DNA from: Clostridiales bacterium
Lineage (GTDB): Bacteria; Bacillota_A; Clostridia; Oscillospirales; Oscillospiraceae
NCBI GenBank assembly: GCA_019410105.1
Contig: DXTB01000006.1
Span: 4,637-44,217, forward strand
Direction of reading: 5' to 3'
Length of the DNA stretch: 39,581 nt
Shown here: piece after piece, positions 17,636 through 25,487 of the stretch
How positions within the stretch are numbered: the stretch's first letter is position 1
How the letters are laid out: each line of letters begins with the position of its first letter
The notes under the pieces: model-generated
What the model saw: only the letters and a program-made list of their open reading frames with translations
The model's database searches: none
What the model was told of the DNA's origin: nothing
Made by a program: the position numbers and the translations under genes

Positions 17636-19072
17636 TTAAGAACGCTTCCATGCATTTCTGCTAAAGAGAACGAGAACAGGCAGAACCTCCAGGCGCCCGA
17701 TCAGCATACACAGGGAGAGCACCAGCTTGGAGAAGCCGGAAAAGGCGGAGTAGTTGCCCATGGGGCCCACCAGCTCCAGTCCGGGGCCCACATTACCGAT
17801 GCAGGAGACTACGGCGGTGAAGGTGGTGCCAAAGGAGAAGTTGTCCACCGACACCAGCAGTGTGGCCCCCAGGGCGATGAAAAGATAGGCTGCAAAAAAG
17901 AGCTGGACGGAGCGCAGGCTGTCCTCATCTACCACCCGGCCGTCCAGCTTGACCACGTTGACGGAGCGGGGGTGCACCACCTGCCGGATCTCCCGGCGGA
18001 TGCACTTGAGCAGGAGCAGAACGCGGGAGCACTTGATGGCGCCGCCGGTGGAGCCGGCGCAGGCGCCGATGAACATGAGCAGCACCAGCAGAATCCGCGA
18101 AAACTCCGGCCACAGGTTGAAGTCAGTGCTGGCGAAGCCGGTGGTGGAGATAATCGAGCCCACCTGAAACGCGGCGTGGCGCACGGCGGAGCCGTCCGCC
18201 GGATACATGGGCCAGATGTTGATGGAGATCAGGAGGGTGCTGAAAGCCACCACGGCCAGAAAGAAGCGCAGCTCGTCGCTGCGGAGCGCCTGGTGTACCT
18301 TGCCGCAGAGCAGCAGGAAGTAGAGGGCAAAGTTGATGGAGAAGATCAGCATGAAGAGCGTGATGATGACCTCAATGGCGGGGCTTTCATAGGCCGCAAT
18401 AGACAGGTTTCTGGTGGAGAAGCCGCCGGTGCCCGCGGTGGCGAAGGAGTGAACCAGGCTGTCATACCACGGCATGCCGGCGATTCGCAGGCAGAAGACC
18501 TCTAGCAGAGTGAGGGCGCAGTAGATGCCGTAGAGGATTTTGGAGGACTGGCTGGTCTTGGGTACCAGCTTGCTCACAATGGGCCCGGGGCTCTCGGCGC
18601 GCATCACATGCAGGGTCCGTCCGCCCAGGCTGGGCAGCAGGGCGATGGTGAGGATCAGCACCCCCATGCCGCCCATCCAGTGCATGAAGGAGCGCCAGAA
18701 AAGGATTCCCCTGGGCAAGGGCTCCACTGCGGTCAGGATGGAGGCACCGGTAGTGGTGAAGCCGGAGACCGACTCGAAGAAGCAGTCCACATAGGAGGGG
18801 AAAAAGCCGCTGAAAAAGAAGGGGAGGGCGCCGAAGGCGCTCATCAGCAGCCAGATGAGGGCCACAGCGAAAAAGCCCTCCCGGGGGAAAAAGTGGTCGT
18901 TGCTGGGTATGAGGGAAAGGGCGAGCCCCACCGCTCCCGTCATGGCAATGGACAGGAGGAAAGGGAGGGGATTTTCGCGGTAGAACAGGCAGACCAGCAG
19001 GGGGAGGAGCAGCGCGCCCGCCTCTACCAGCAGGGTCTTGCCCGTCAACTTGAAGACCAGGCGGAAGTTCAT
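17636..19072 (-). CDS. trkH: TrkH-family potassium uptake channel subunit
   Basis: A 478-residue membrane protein of the TrkH/KtrB superfamily with four repeated membrane-pore-membrane units. Filter-type segments are recognisable as [27 protein letters not shown] and SCIGNVGPG, the four K+ filter loops. It forms the potassium path across the membrane. The ATG (19072) overlaps the trkA stop by 4 bases (ATGA), so the pair is translationally coupled. The palindrome at 17584-17615 ends the transcript. Confidence 0.94.
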   Translation of the reverse strand: MNFRLVFKLTGKTLLVEAGALLLPLLVCLFYRENPLPFLLSIAMTGAVGLALSLIPSNDHFFPREGFFAVALIWLLMSAFGALPFFFSGFFPSYVDCFFESVSGFTTTGASILTAVEPLPRGILFWRSFMHWMGGMGVLILTIALLPSLGGRTLHVMRAESPGPIVSKLVPKTSQSSKILYGIYCALTLLEVFCLRIAGMPWYDSLVHSFATAGTGGFSTRNLSIAAYESPAIEVIITLFMLIFSINFALYFLLLCGKVHQALRSDELRFFLAVVAFSTLLISINIWPMYPADGSAVRHAAFQVGSIISTTGFASTDFNLWPEFSRILLVLLMFIGACAGSTGGAIKCSRVLLLLKCIRREIRQVVHPRSVNVVKLDGRVVDEDSLRSVQLFFAAYLFIALGATLLVSVDNFSFGTTFTAVVSCIGNVGPGLELVGPMGNYSAFSGFSKLVLSLCMLIGRLEVLPVLVLFSRNAWKRS

Positions 19073-20460
19073 GCGTCGCCTCCCAGCTCCAGAAGGGAGT
19101 CCTCAAAGATGTCGTTGAGATCCAGAATCCCGTGGTTGCGGGATATGACGATCACGGTGTCACCAGCGGCGATGGAAGAGGAGCCGTCAGGGATTACGAT
19201 ACGGCCCTGGTGCACCAGGACGGCGACCAGGATGCCAGGCTTCAGGCGCAGCTCTCGCAGGGGGGTGTCCCGGTTTCGGGTGGTTGCATTGGCCACAAAT
19301 TCCATAGCCTCGGCGTGGCCGTCGGCGATCTTGTAGAGGGCGTTCATGACGCTGCCCTTGGAGTTCTGCATACCGCGTACCACCTGAAGAATCTGCCCGG
19401 CGGTCAGCAGCTTGGGGGAGATCACGCTGTCCAGCCCAGCGGCGTGGGCGATGCCGGCATAATTCTGGCGGTTGGACTTGGCCACCACCTTGGGTATGCC
19501 CTGCTGCATGGCGTAGAGGGAGATAATGAGGTTGTCTTCATCCCGGTCGGTGAGGGCTACGAAGGCGTCGGAGGCGGTCACATCCTCCTCCTCCAGAAGT
19601 TCCTGGTCGGTGCCGTCGCCGCAGATGACCGTGGCCTTGGGCAGTACCTCGCTGAGATGGCGGCAGCGGTCCAGACTGCGCTCAATGATCTTTACGTGTA
19701 TGCCAAGCCGCTCCAGAATGGCGGTGAGGTAGTGTGCGATTCGTCCGCCGCCCACCAGAAATACGTTGCGGCACCTGGGATTGTGCCGCCCCAGCAGGCG
19801 AAAGAAGGCGGTCAGGCCGGTAGGCTGGCCGATCAGATAGAGCCGGTCGCCCACCTGGGGCACAAAGGAACCGTCGGGGATGACCACATCTCCCTCCGCC
19901 CGCTCGGCGGCACAGAACAGCATAGGGAGGGACTGGAGCTGGCCGCTCTGGGCGGACAGGGGATGTCCCACCAGAAAGTCCTCCTCCCGCACCCGGAAGC
20001 CAATCAGCTCCACCCGACCCCGGCAAAAGGTCTCCAGATTGGCGGCAGGGGGAAAGCGAAGCAGACGGGCGATCTCCGCCGCCGCGGCGTTTTCCGGGTT
20101 GATGACCAGGTCGATGCCCAGGGCCTCCTTCAGCAGGGAGAGCTCCATAGCATATTCTACATTGCGTACCCGGGCGATCGTATACTTGGCGCCCAGCCGC
20201 TTGGCGGTCAGGCAGCAGACCATGTTGACCTCATCCATACTGGTGGCGGCGATCAGCACATCCGCAGCATCCACACCCGACTCTCTCAGGGCGGAAATGG
20301 ACGCGCCGTTGCCTTTGACACACATGACATCCAGGGCCTCAGAGGCGTGGCGGAGAGCGGCGTCGTTGGTGTCAATTACGGTGATATCGTGCTCCTCCTG
20401 AGAGAGGTGCTCGGCCAGGGTAAAGCCCACCTTGCCGTCGCCCACGATGATGATTTTCAA
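19069..20460 (-). CDS. trkA: TrkA-family potassium uptake regulatory subunit (two RCK domains)
   Basis: 463 residues made of two tandem RCK units. The first opens MKIIIVGDGKVGFTLAEHL (GxGxxG nucleotide site), the second RNVFLVGGGRIAHYLTAIL near residue 225. Each is followed by an RCK_C/TrkA-C segment (about 140-215 and 370-455). It gates the TrkH channel in response to bound NAD(H)/ATP; RCK_C domains in Firmicutes can also bind c-di-AMP, which cannot be read from sequence here. The start is TTG at 20460, chosen because AAAGGATG lies just upstream, no in-frame ATG precedes it, and the fold starts at once. Confidence 0.93.
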   Translation of the reverse strand: MKIIIVGDGKVGFTLAEHLSQEEHDITVIDTNDAALRHASEALDVMCVKGNGASISALRESGVDAADVLIAATSMDEVNMVCCLTAKRLGAKYTIARVRNVEYAMELSLLKEALGIDLVINPENAAAAEIARLLRFPPAANLETFCRGRVELIGFRVREEDFLVGHPLSAQSGQLQSLPMLFCAAERAEGDVVIPDGSFVPQVGDRLYLIGQPTGLTAFFRLLGRHNPRCRNVFLVGGGRIAHYLTAILERLGIHVKIIERSLDRCRHLSEVLPKATVICGDGTDQELLEEEDVTASDAFVALTDRDEDNLIISLYAMQQGIPKVVAKSNRQNYAGIAHAAGLDSVISPKLLTAGQILQVVRGMQNSKGSVMNALYKIADGHAEAMEFVANATTRNRDTPLRELRLKPGILVAVLVHQGRIVIPDGSSSIAAGDTVIVISRNHGILDLNDIFEDSLLELGGDA

Positions 20461-20505
20461 GCTCCATACATCCTTTCAGAGCGCCCGGAGGTGCCCCACA
20501 ACACA

Positions 20506-20544
20506 TTGCATGCTAATCTTAACGCAATCTTAACACGCATGCAA
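20506..20544 (-). promoter_or_regulatory. trkA promoter with direct repeats framed by an inverted repeat
   Basis: Minus strand -35 TTGCAT (20539-20544), 17-base spacer, -10 TAAGAT (20516-20521). Plus-strand AATCTTAAC occurs at 20515-20523 and 20526-20534, an 11-base period like the tandem sites of OmpR/PhoB-type response regulators. TTGCATGC (20506-20513) and GCATGCAA (20537-20544) frame the repeats as an inverted pair. Confidence 0.5.
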
Positions 20545-20562
20545 GGACATTATGCGTAATTT

Positions 20563-20608
20563 GCCGAAAAAGAGCCCCTCTCCACAGGGAGAGGGGCTCT
20601 TTTTCGGC
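20563..20608 (-). terminator. Terminator of the exported unknown gene
   Basis: A perfect 21-bp stem (20563-20583 with 20588-20608), loop ACAG, with A5/T5 built into the arms, so it works in either direction. It immediately follows the stop at 20611. Confidence 0.85.
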
Positions 20609-20610
20609 TT

Positions 20611-21312
20611 TTATACCGTCCATTCACTGTGCACCAGGCCGACCAGATACCAGTCACCCTGATAGCATTCAAACACCAGTTTGAGAGAACACCAGTCGTA
20701 TCCGGCCATCTGTTCGTCCAGACCGGGAAAGTGATACTCCACAAAACGTCCCTCCGGATAGGCGGAGGCCACATTTTCCAGCGCGTTTCCCTGCATCAGA
20801 ACGGTGTCTACCGCCGTCTCAGGGGCGGCAGTATAGTCGGCATTGAAGACGTAGCGCTCAAAATACTCCCGTCCGGTCAGTTCAATGGGGGCGCCGGTGC
20901 CGTCCTCAATACCCCACACATAAGGGATGTCGTCCTCGGGCAAGAGGACGAGCTGGGCGGGGAGGAGATTGCGGTCACAACTGGGCTCCACCGTGGAGTA
21001 AGGCGTCAGGGTAACCCCTTTCTCCGGGTGCACCAGCGCGGCCAGGGCCTCATAATCGCTCTCCTTCAGCGCGGCGAGAACCTGTCCGGCACGGTCGGAC
21101 AGGCAGGAGGTGCCGGCGTCGGCCGGCGCGGCCTGGTAGAGGGTAGATCTACCCTCTACCTCAATAGCGTCCAGCGCGGAAACTGCGGGATACTCCGCTG
21201 CGGTGGCACGGACCGAGTTCAGGCTGGCAGAGGAGATCCCGCTGCCGAACAGGGTGCCCAGTGCAAGCCCGCCCAAAAGGGCGATCAGGGCAAATAGCAC
21301 GGCCTTCTTCAT
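20611..21312 (-). CDS. Membrane-anchored or exported protein of unknown function
   Basis: 233 residues with no family I recognise. The N-terminus is a signal/anchor segment (KKAVLFALIALLGGLALGTLFG). The outer part has a GRSTLYQ... region, a conserved-looking block LAALVHPEKGVTLTPYS near residue 95, and ends with QGDWYLVGLVHSEWTV, which resembles the closing strand of NTF2-like or SH3-like extracytoplasmic domains in Firmicutes. There is no lipobox. ATG at 21312 is preferred to a GTG 9 bases earlier because AGGAAAGG would otherwise be too close. Divergent from the uridine phosphorylase gene. Confidence 0.75.
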   Translation of the reverse strand: MKKAVLFALIALLGGLALGTLFGSGISSASLNSVRATAAEYPAVSALDAIEVEGRSTLYQAAPADAGTSCLSDRAGQVLAALKESDYEALAALVHPEKGVTLTPYSTVEPSCDRNLLPAQLVLLPEDDIPYVWGIEDGTGAPIELTGREYFERYVFNADYTAAPETAVDTVLMQGNALENVASAYPEGRFVEYHFPGLDEQMAGYDWCSLKLVFECYQGDWYLVGLVHSEWTV

Positions 21313-21395
21313 CCGGTACACACCTTTCCTGTCAGGGGAAATTCACAATTCTTTATTTTAAAAGCAGCACACAAAAAAAGCAACAACAAAAGGTT

Positions 21396-21417
21396 ACAAA
21401 AGCTAGGATGCTTTTGT
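21396..21417. promoter_or_regulatory. Dyad in the divergent udp region
   Basis: ACAAAAGC (21396-21403) and GCTTTTGT (21410-21417) around TAGGAT, ending 5 bases before the udp -35 box. It could be an operator for udp, for the divergent gene, or for both. Confidence 0.4.
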
Positions 21418-21422
21418 ATATC

Positions 21423-21451
21423 TTGCAATGATGGAAAAAAGGAGGTATAAT
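21423..21451 (+). promoter_or_regulatory. Predicted promoter of uridine phosphorylase
   Basis: TTGCAA (21423-21428), 17-base spacer, perfect TATAAT (21446-21451), 36 bases before the ATG. Confidence 0.75.
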
Positions 21452-21487
21452 AAAAAATAGTTTTTTGTCAGAACAAGGAGGATTATC

Positions 21488-22261
21488 ATGCACGAACACG
21501 AGCTGCAATTTCATATCAAATGTAAGGCCGGCGACGTGGGCCGCTACTGTTTCCTGCCCGGTGATCCCGGCCGCTGCGAGAAGATCGCAGCCTACTTTGA
21601 TAACCCGGTGAAGGTACAGAGCAACCGGGAGTACACCACCTATACCGGAACCCTTCTGGGGGAGAAGGTGAGCGTCTGCTCCACCGGCATCGGCGGCCCC
21701 TCTGCGGTGATCGCCATGGAGGAGCTGCACAACATCGGCGCGGACACCTTCATCCGGGTGGGCACCTGCGGCGGCATCGCCCTGCCCGTTAAGAGCGACG
21801 ATGTGGTGATCGCCACCGGCGCGGTCCGCCACGAGGGGGCCAGCCGGGAGTACGCCCCCATCGAGTTCCCCGCCGTGTCCGACTATGAGGTGCAGAGTGC
21901 CCTGGTGCAGGCTGCCAAAAACCTGGGCAAGCCCTGGCACGCCGGCGTGGTGCAGTGCAAGGATTCCTTCTATGGACAGCACGACCCCAAGCGGATGCCA
22001 GTGAGCCAGGAGCTGCTCTACAAGTGGGAGGCGTGGAAGCGCCTGGGTGTCCTGGCCTCCGAGATGGAGTCCGCCGCCCTGTTCTGCTGTGCCGCCGCCC
22101 TGGGGGTGCGCTGCGGCTCCTGCTTCCACGTCATCTGGAACCAGGAGCGGGAGGCTGCCGGGCTGGATCAGGAGGAGAGCCACGATCTGTCCGCCGCCCT
22201 GGAGGTAGGCATCGAGGCCGTCAAGCTGCTGATCGAAGCCGACCGGGCCGCGAAGGGGTGA
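21488..22261 (+). CDS. udp: Uridine phosphorylase (nucleoside phosphorylase I family)
   Basis: A 257-residue hexameric-type nucleoside phosphorylase. Phosphate-site residues are in [11 protein letters not shown], ribose/phosphate contacts in [17 protein letters not shown], and the RVGTCGGI motif follows. The base/ribose contact motif [14 protein letters not shown] and the [19 protein letters not shown] stretch align with uridine phosphorylase rather than purine nucleoside phosphorylase. It splits uridine to uracil and ribose-1-phosphate for pyrimidine salvage in the cytoplasm. ATG at 21488 has AAGGAGG upstream. Monocistronic, ending at a hairpin shared with the convergent metal ATPase gene. 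Confidence 0.88.
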   Translation: MHEHELQFHIKCKAGDVGRYCFLPGDPGRCEKIAAYFDNPVKVQSNREYTTYTGTLLGEKVSVCSTGIGGPSAVIAMEELHNIGADTFIRVGTCGGIALPVKSDDVVIATGAVRHEGASREYAPIEFPAVSDYEVQSALVQAAKNLGKPWHAGVVQCKDSFYGQHDPKRMPVSQELLYKWEAWKRLGVLASEMESAALFCCAAALGVRCGSCFHVIWNQEREAAGLDQEESHDLSAALEVGIEAVKLLIEADRAAKG

Positions 22262-22298
22262 GCCGCAGAACCGCTCCGCCCTGCCTTTGCATAGTGAA

Positions 22299-22330
22299 AA
22301 ATGCCTGGAACCATGTGGTTCCAGGCATTT
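22299..22330. terminator. Shared terminator between udp and the metal ATPase gene
   Basis: AAATGCCTGGAACCA (22299-22313) pairs with TGGTTCCAGGCATTT (22316-22330) with a minimal loop; T-rich on both outer sides. It lies between two convergent stops (22261 and 22339). Confidence 0.85.
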
Positions 22331-22338
22331 CTTATTGC

Positions 22339-24186
22339 TTATTTTACCGTTTTCAGCGCCCGCATGGCGTTGAGAATGGCGATGACGGACACGCCCACAT
22401 CGGCGAACACCGCCTCCCACATATTGGCAACACCGGCGGCGCTGAGCGCCAGCACCAGGAACTTGACGGCCAGGGCGAAGACGATGTTCTGACGGACGAT
22501 GGCCAGGGTGCGCCGGGCGATTCGAATGGCGTCGGCAAGCTTGGAGGGCTTGTCATCCATCAGCACGATGTCGGCGGCCTCGATGGCGGCATCGGAGCCC
22601 AGGCCGCCCATGGCGATGCCGATGTCGGCCCGGGAGAGCACCGGGGCGTCGTTGATGCCGTCGCCCACGAAGGCCAGGGCGCCCTTGGGGGAGACCTCAC
22701 CCAGCAGAGCCTCCACACGGGTCACCTTGTCGGCGGGGAGGAGCTGGGTGTGTACCTCGTCCAGGCCCAGCTCCTGTGCCACTGACTCACCCACGGCTTT
22801 GGCGTCGCCGGTGAGCATGACGGTTCTGCGCACACCACAGGCCTTCAGCGCGGTGATGGCCTCCTTCGCGTCGGGCTTCACCTCGTCGGAGATGACGATG
22901 TGGCCCAGGTAGACCCCATCGGAGGCCACGTGGACGGTGGTGCCTACCCGGTGACAGGGGTGCCAGCTCACGCCGATGTCCTCCATCAGCTTGTCGTTGC
23001 CGGCGCAGATCTGGCGGCCGTCCACTGTGGCCCGCACGCCCCGGCCGGACAGCTCCTCCACATTGGATACCCGGGAGGCATCCAATTCCTTGCCGTAGGC
23101 CTCCTTGAGAGAGCGGGAGATGGGGTGGTCGGAGTAGCTCTCCGCCAGGGCGGCCAGCTCCAGAAGCTGCGCCTCGCCGCAGTGGTCGGGATGGATGGCG
23201 GTGACGTTAAACACGCCGCGGGTCAGAGTGCCGGTCTTGTCAAAGACCACGAGTTCCGTTTTGGCCAGTACCTCCAGATAGTTGCCGCCCTTTACCAGAA
23301 TACCGTTTTTAGAGGCCCCGCCGATGCCGCCGAAGAAGGACAAGGGGACGGAGATGACCAGGGCGCAGGGGCAGGAGACCACCAGGAAGTTCAAAGCCCG
23401 CTGGATGGAGTCCACCCATTGGATGGAGGTAAACAGGGGGGGCAGGAGGGCCAGAGCCACGGCGGCCAGCACCACGGCGGGGGTGTAGTACCGGGCGAAC
23501 TTGGTGATGAAGTTTTCTGCCTTGGCCTTCTTGCTGGAGGAGTTCTCCACCAGATCCAGAATTTTAGCCACAGTGGACTCCTCAAAGGCCTTGGTGACCC
23601 GAACCCGCAGCAGGCCGGACAGGTTGACACAGCCGGAGATCACATCGTCGCCGGGCTGGGCCTCCCGGGGGAGGGACTCGCCGGTGAGGGCCGCAGTGTC
23701 CACATTAGAGGTGCCCTCCAGCACCACGCCGTCCAGGGGGATGCGCTCGCCGGCCTTGATGACGATGGTGTCACCCACCGCCACATCCTCGGGGTCTACC
23801 TGCCGGAGCTGACCGTCCACCTCAATGTTGGCGTAGTCGGGCCGGATATCCATCAGGGAGGTGATGGACTTGCGGGACTGGTCTACGGCATAGCTCTGGA
23901 AGAGCTCGCCCACCTGGTAGAACAGCATGACGAATACGGCCTCGGGGTATTCGCCGGTGGCCAGGGCGCCCACAGTGGCCAAGGACATCAGAAAGTTTTC
24001 ATCAAAGACCTGGCCGTGGGCGATGTTGCGCACGGCCCGCCACAGGACATCCCAGGCAATGACGGCATAGGGGATCAGAAAGGTGAACAGCCGCAGCCAT
24101 CCCTCCGTGGGCAGGAGAAGTGCGACCGCAAAGAGCACTGCGCTGGCGAGGACGCGGAAGAGCATTCGCTTCTGCTTCTTGGACAT
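22339..24186 (-). CDS. cadA: Zinc/cadmium-type heavy-metal P1B ATPase
   Basis: A 615-residue P1B ATPase that exports metal using ATP. Visible hallmarks are the actuator loop TGESLPR, metal-site helix SCPCALVISVP, phosphorylation site DKTGTLTRG, SDHPI nucleotide contact, and the hinge VGDGINDAPVLSRADIGIAMG. SCPCALVISVP with a DDKPSKL segment in the last helix favours Zn2+/Cd2+/Pb2+ over Cu+. There is no N-terminal metal-binding domain; that domain is encoded as a separate gene just upstream. RBS AAAGGAG before ATG 24186. It is the last gene of an ArsR-type regulated operon and is preceded by a terminator-like hairpin. Confidence 0.94.
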   Translation of the reverse strand: MSKKQKRMLFRVLASAVLFAVALLLPTEGWLRLFTFLIPYAVIAWDVLWRAVRNIAHGQVFDENFLMSLATVGALATGEYPEAVFVMLFYQVGELFQSYAVDQSRKSITSLMDIRPDYANIEVDGQLRQVDPEDVAVGDTIVIKAGERIPLDGVVLEGTSNVDTAALTGESLPREAQPGDDVISGCVNLSGLLRVRVTKAFEESTVAKILDLVENSSSKKAKAENFITKFARYYTPAVVLAAVALALLPPLFTSIQWVDSIQRALNFLVVSCPCALVISVPLSFFGGIGGASKNGILVKGGNYLEVLAKTELVVFDKTGTLTRGVFNVTAIHPDHCGEAQLLELAALAESYSDHPISRSLKEAYGKELDASRVSNVEELSGRGVRATVDGRQICAGNDKLMEDIGVSWHPCHRVGTTVHVASDGVYLGHIVISDEVKPDAKEAITALKACGVRRTVMLTGDAKAVGESVAQELGLDEVHTQLLPADKVTRVEALLGEVSPKGALAFVGDGINDAPVLSRADIGIAMGGLGSDAAIEAADIVLMDDKPSKLADAIRIARRTLAIVRQNIVFALAVKFLVLALSAAGVANMWEAVFADVGVSVIAILNAMRALKTVK

Positions 24187-24212
24187 AGGACATCGCTCCT
24201 TTGAAAAAATCC

Positions 24213-24236
24213 GGGACGGCCGCCGTAGGCCGTCCC
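24213..24236 (-). terminator. Internal terminator-like hairpin between the metal-binding protein gene and cadA
   Basis: GGGACGGCC (24213-24221) pairs with GGCCGTCCC (24228-24236), 6-base loop. On the minus strand it is followed by GGATTTTTTC, a run of six T, before the cadA ribosome site. It may be a partial terminator or attenuator that sets the ratio of small binding protein to pump. Confidence 0.55.
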
Positions 24237-24244
24237 TGGTGCGG

Positions 24245-24463
24245 TCAGCGGACGATGGTACAGTCTGGCTCCACCTTTTTGCACACCTTGACGACCTCGT
24301 TCAGAATTTCATCGAACCGGGTGTCGTCGGCGTCCAGAGTCAGCTTCTGGGTCATGAAGCTGACGGTGGCGTCGTGGACGCCGTCCAGCTTCTTGATAGC
24401 GGCCTCCATCTTGGCGGCGCAGTTGGCACAGTCCAGATCAATGAGCTTAAAGTGCTTTTTCAT
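24245..24463 (-). CDS. Small heavy-metal-associated (HMA) domain protein
   Basis: 72 residues forming one HMA ferredoxin-like domain. The metal loop LDCANCAAKME has Cys12 and Cys15 (CxxC). The acidic residue before the first Cys (Asp11) is typical of the Zn/Cd type, DCxxC, rather than the Cu type, MxCxxC. It probably hands metal to the downstream ATPase, which lacks this domain. ATG at 24463 with GGAGA upstream. It lies 18 bases after the regulator stop and 58 bases before cadA. Confidence 0.9.
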   Translation of the reverse strand: MKKHFKLIDLDCANCAAKMEAAIKKLDGVHDATVSFMTQKLTLDADDTRFDEILNEVVKVCKKVEPDCTIVR

Positions 24464-24481
24464 GGTAAAGTCTCCATTTCT

Positions 24482-24865
24482 TTATAGAATATGCAGAGGC
24501 AGCAGCTCCGCCACGTGCTCCATCCCCTGGTCCAATATGGTGCGCACGTGCCCGTCGGCCAGAGAATAGAATACGGTCTTGCCCTCCCTGCGGGCCTTGA
24601 CCAGCCTGCTCTGCTTGAGAGAGCGGAGCTGGTGGGAGATGGCGGACTGGGTCATGCCCAGGAGCTGGGCGATGTCGCAGACGCACATCTCTGATTCAAA
24701 GAGGACGTACAGGATTTTAATGCGGGTGGAGTCGCCGAAGATTTTGAACAGCTCCGCCAGGTCGTAGAGAACCTCCTCATCCGGCATGTTCTGGTTGACC
24801 TGGTTCACGATGGCCTCATGCACATGCATGTACTCGCAGCGTTCCACATCCTTGGGTTCCGGCAT
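24482..24865 (-). CDS. ArsR/SmtB-family metal-sensing repressor
   Basis: A 127-residue winged-helix repressor. Helix-turn-helix: MCVCDIAQLLGMTQSAISHQL. Two metal sites known from SmtB/CadC are visible. In the recognition-side (alpha3N) site, Cys61 and Cys63 (MCVCD) and Asp64 combine with N-terminal Cys10, His14 and His16. The alpha5 zinc site is Asp104, His106, His117 and Glu120, the D-x-H-x10-H-x2-E pattern with the same numbering as SmtB. It should release DNA on binding Zn or Cd, inducing the exporter. It is the first gene of the operon, behind a dyad operator at 24885-24910. Confidence 0.93.
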   Translation of the reverse strand: MPEPKDVERCEYMHVHEAIVNQVNQNMPDEEVLYDLAELFKIFGDSTRIKILYVLFESEMCVCDIAQLLGMTQSAISHQLRSLKQSRLVKARREGKTVFYSLADGHVRTILDQGMEHVAELLPLHIL

Positions 24866-24884
24866 CCGATCACATCCTTTCTAA

Positions 24885-24910
24885 AACATATGAGCTATTG
24901 TTCATGTGTT
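24885..24910. promoter_or_regulatory. Candidate SmtB/CadC-type operator
   Basis: A 26-bp imperfect dyad with outer arms AACAnATGA and TCATnTGTT, matching the ATGA...TCAT pattern of SmtB/CadC sites. It begins right after the -10 box (24911-24916), covering the transcription start of the repressor operon. A further half-site-like GAACAA lies in the promoter spacer. Confidence 0.7.
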
Positions 24911-24938
24911 ATTATATGCTTAGTTGTTCAAATGTCAA
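24911..24938 (-). promoter_or_regulatory. Predicted promoter of the metal-resistance operon
   Basis: Minus strand: TTGACA (24933-24938), 16-base spacer, TATAAT (24911-24916). Both boxes are perfect. Confidence 0.8.
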
Positions 24939-24961
24939 TAGGTTTTGCAAAAATATTTTTA

Positions 24962-24990
24962 TTGCCCACCAGGTGATCTGGCGGTATGAT
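24962..24990 (+). promoter_or_regulatory. Predicted promoter of the NimA-like gene
   Basis: TTGCCC (24962-24967), 17-base spacer, TATGAT (24985-24990), 24 bases before the ATG. The spacer holds a small dyad CCAG...CTGG. It diverges from the metal-resistance promoter. Confidence 0.6.
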
Positions 24991-25013
24991 TAGAAAAAAG
25001 GAGGGAAACACGA

Positions 25014-25475
25014 ATGAAGCGAGACGCAAATCCGGAGAAGGGGCTGGAGGCTCTGGATCAGTGTGAATACATGGTTCTGGCCATGACCGATGGAGAGGGA
25101 AAGCCCTACTGCATCCCCCTCAACGGGGTACGGGTGAGGGAGAAGATCTATTTCCACTGCACAAAGGCAGGGGAGAAGGTGGACTGTCTGCGGACCCATC
25201 CGCAGGTCTGCCTGACCGCGGTGGGACACCAGCGGGTGATCCAGGCCATCTATGAGACGGAGTACCAGTGCGCAGTGGTACGCGGCACCGCCGGAGAGGT
25301 CACAGACGAGACGGAGATGCGGGAGGCCCTCTGGGCTCTCTGCCGCAAGTACAGCCCGGACTGCCTGGAGCGGGTGGAACAGGTGATTGACGACAGCTTT
25401 GCCCGGGTGGCCATCTGGAAAATCTGTATTGAGTCCGTCAGCGGCCGCTGTAGGGACTACAGCGGCCAGGGCTGA
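25014..25475 (+). CDS. Pyridoxamine 5'-phosphate oxidase-like flavin protein (NimA-like)
   Basis: 153 residues of the split-barrel FMN-binding fold. LDQCEYMVLAMTDGEGKPYCIPLN and KIYFHCTKAGEKVDCLRTHPQVCL align with the NimA/5-nitroimidazole reductase group of this superfamily (given as two segments, about 14-37 and 44-66). The function is inferred only at family level: FMN-dependent reduction of small aromatic or nitro compounds. RBS AAAGGAGGG before ATG 25014. The EamA transporter gene follows after 12 bases, so they are likely co-transcribed. Confidence 0.82.
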   Translation: MKRDANPEKGLEALDQCEYMVLAMTDGEGKPYCIPLNGVRVREKIYFHCTKAGEKVDCLRTHPQVCLTAVGHQRVIQAIYETEYQCAVVRGTAGEVTDETEMREALWALCRKYSPDCLERVEQVIDDSFARVAIWKICIESVSGRCRDYSGQG

Positions 25476-25487
25476 CCAGAGGCGCGT

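Noticed and set aside
22900..24204. A 434-codon frame opposite the metal ATPase
   Set aside because: Antisense shadow with no motif; the minus-strand ATPase has every catalytic motif.
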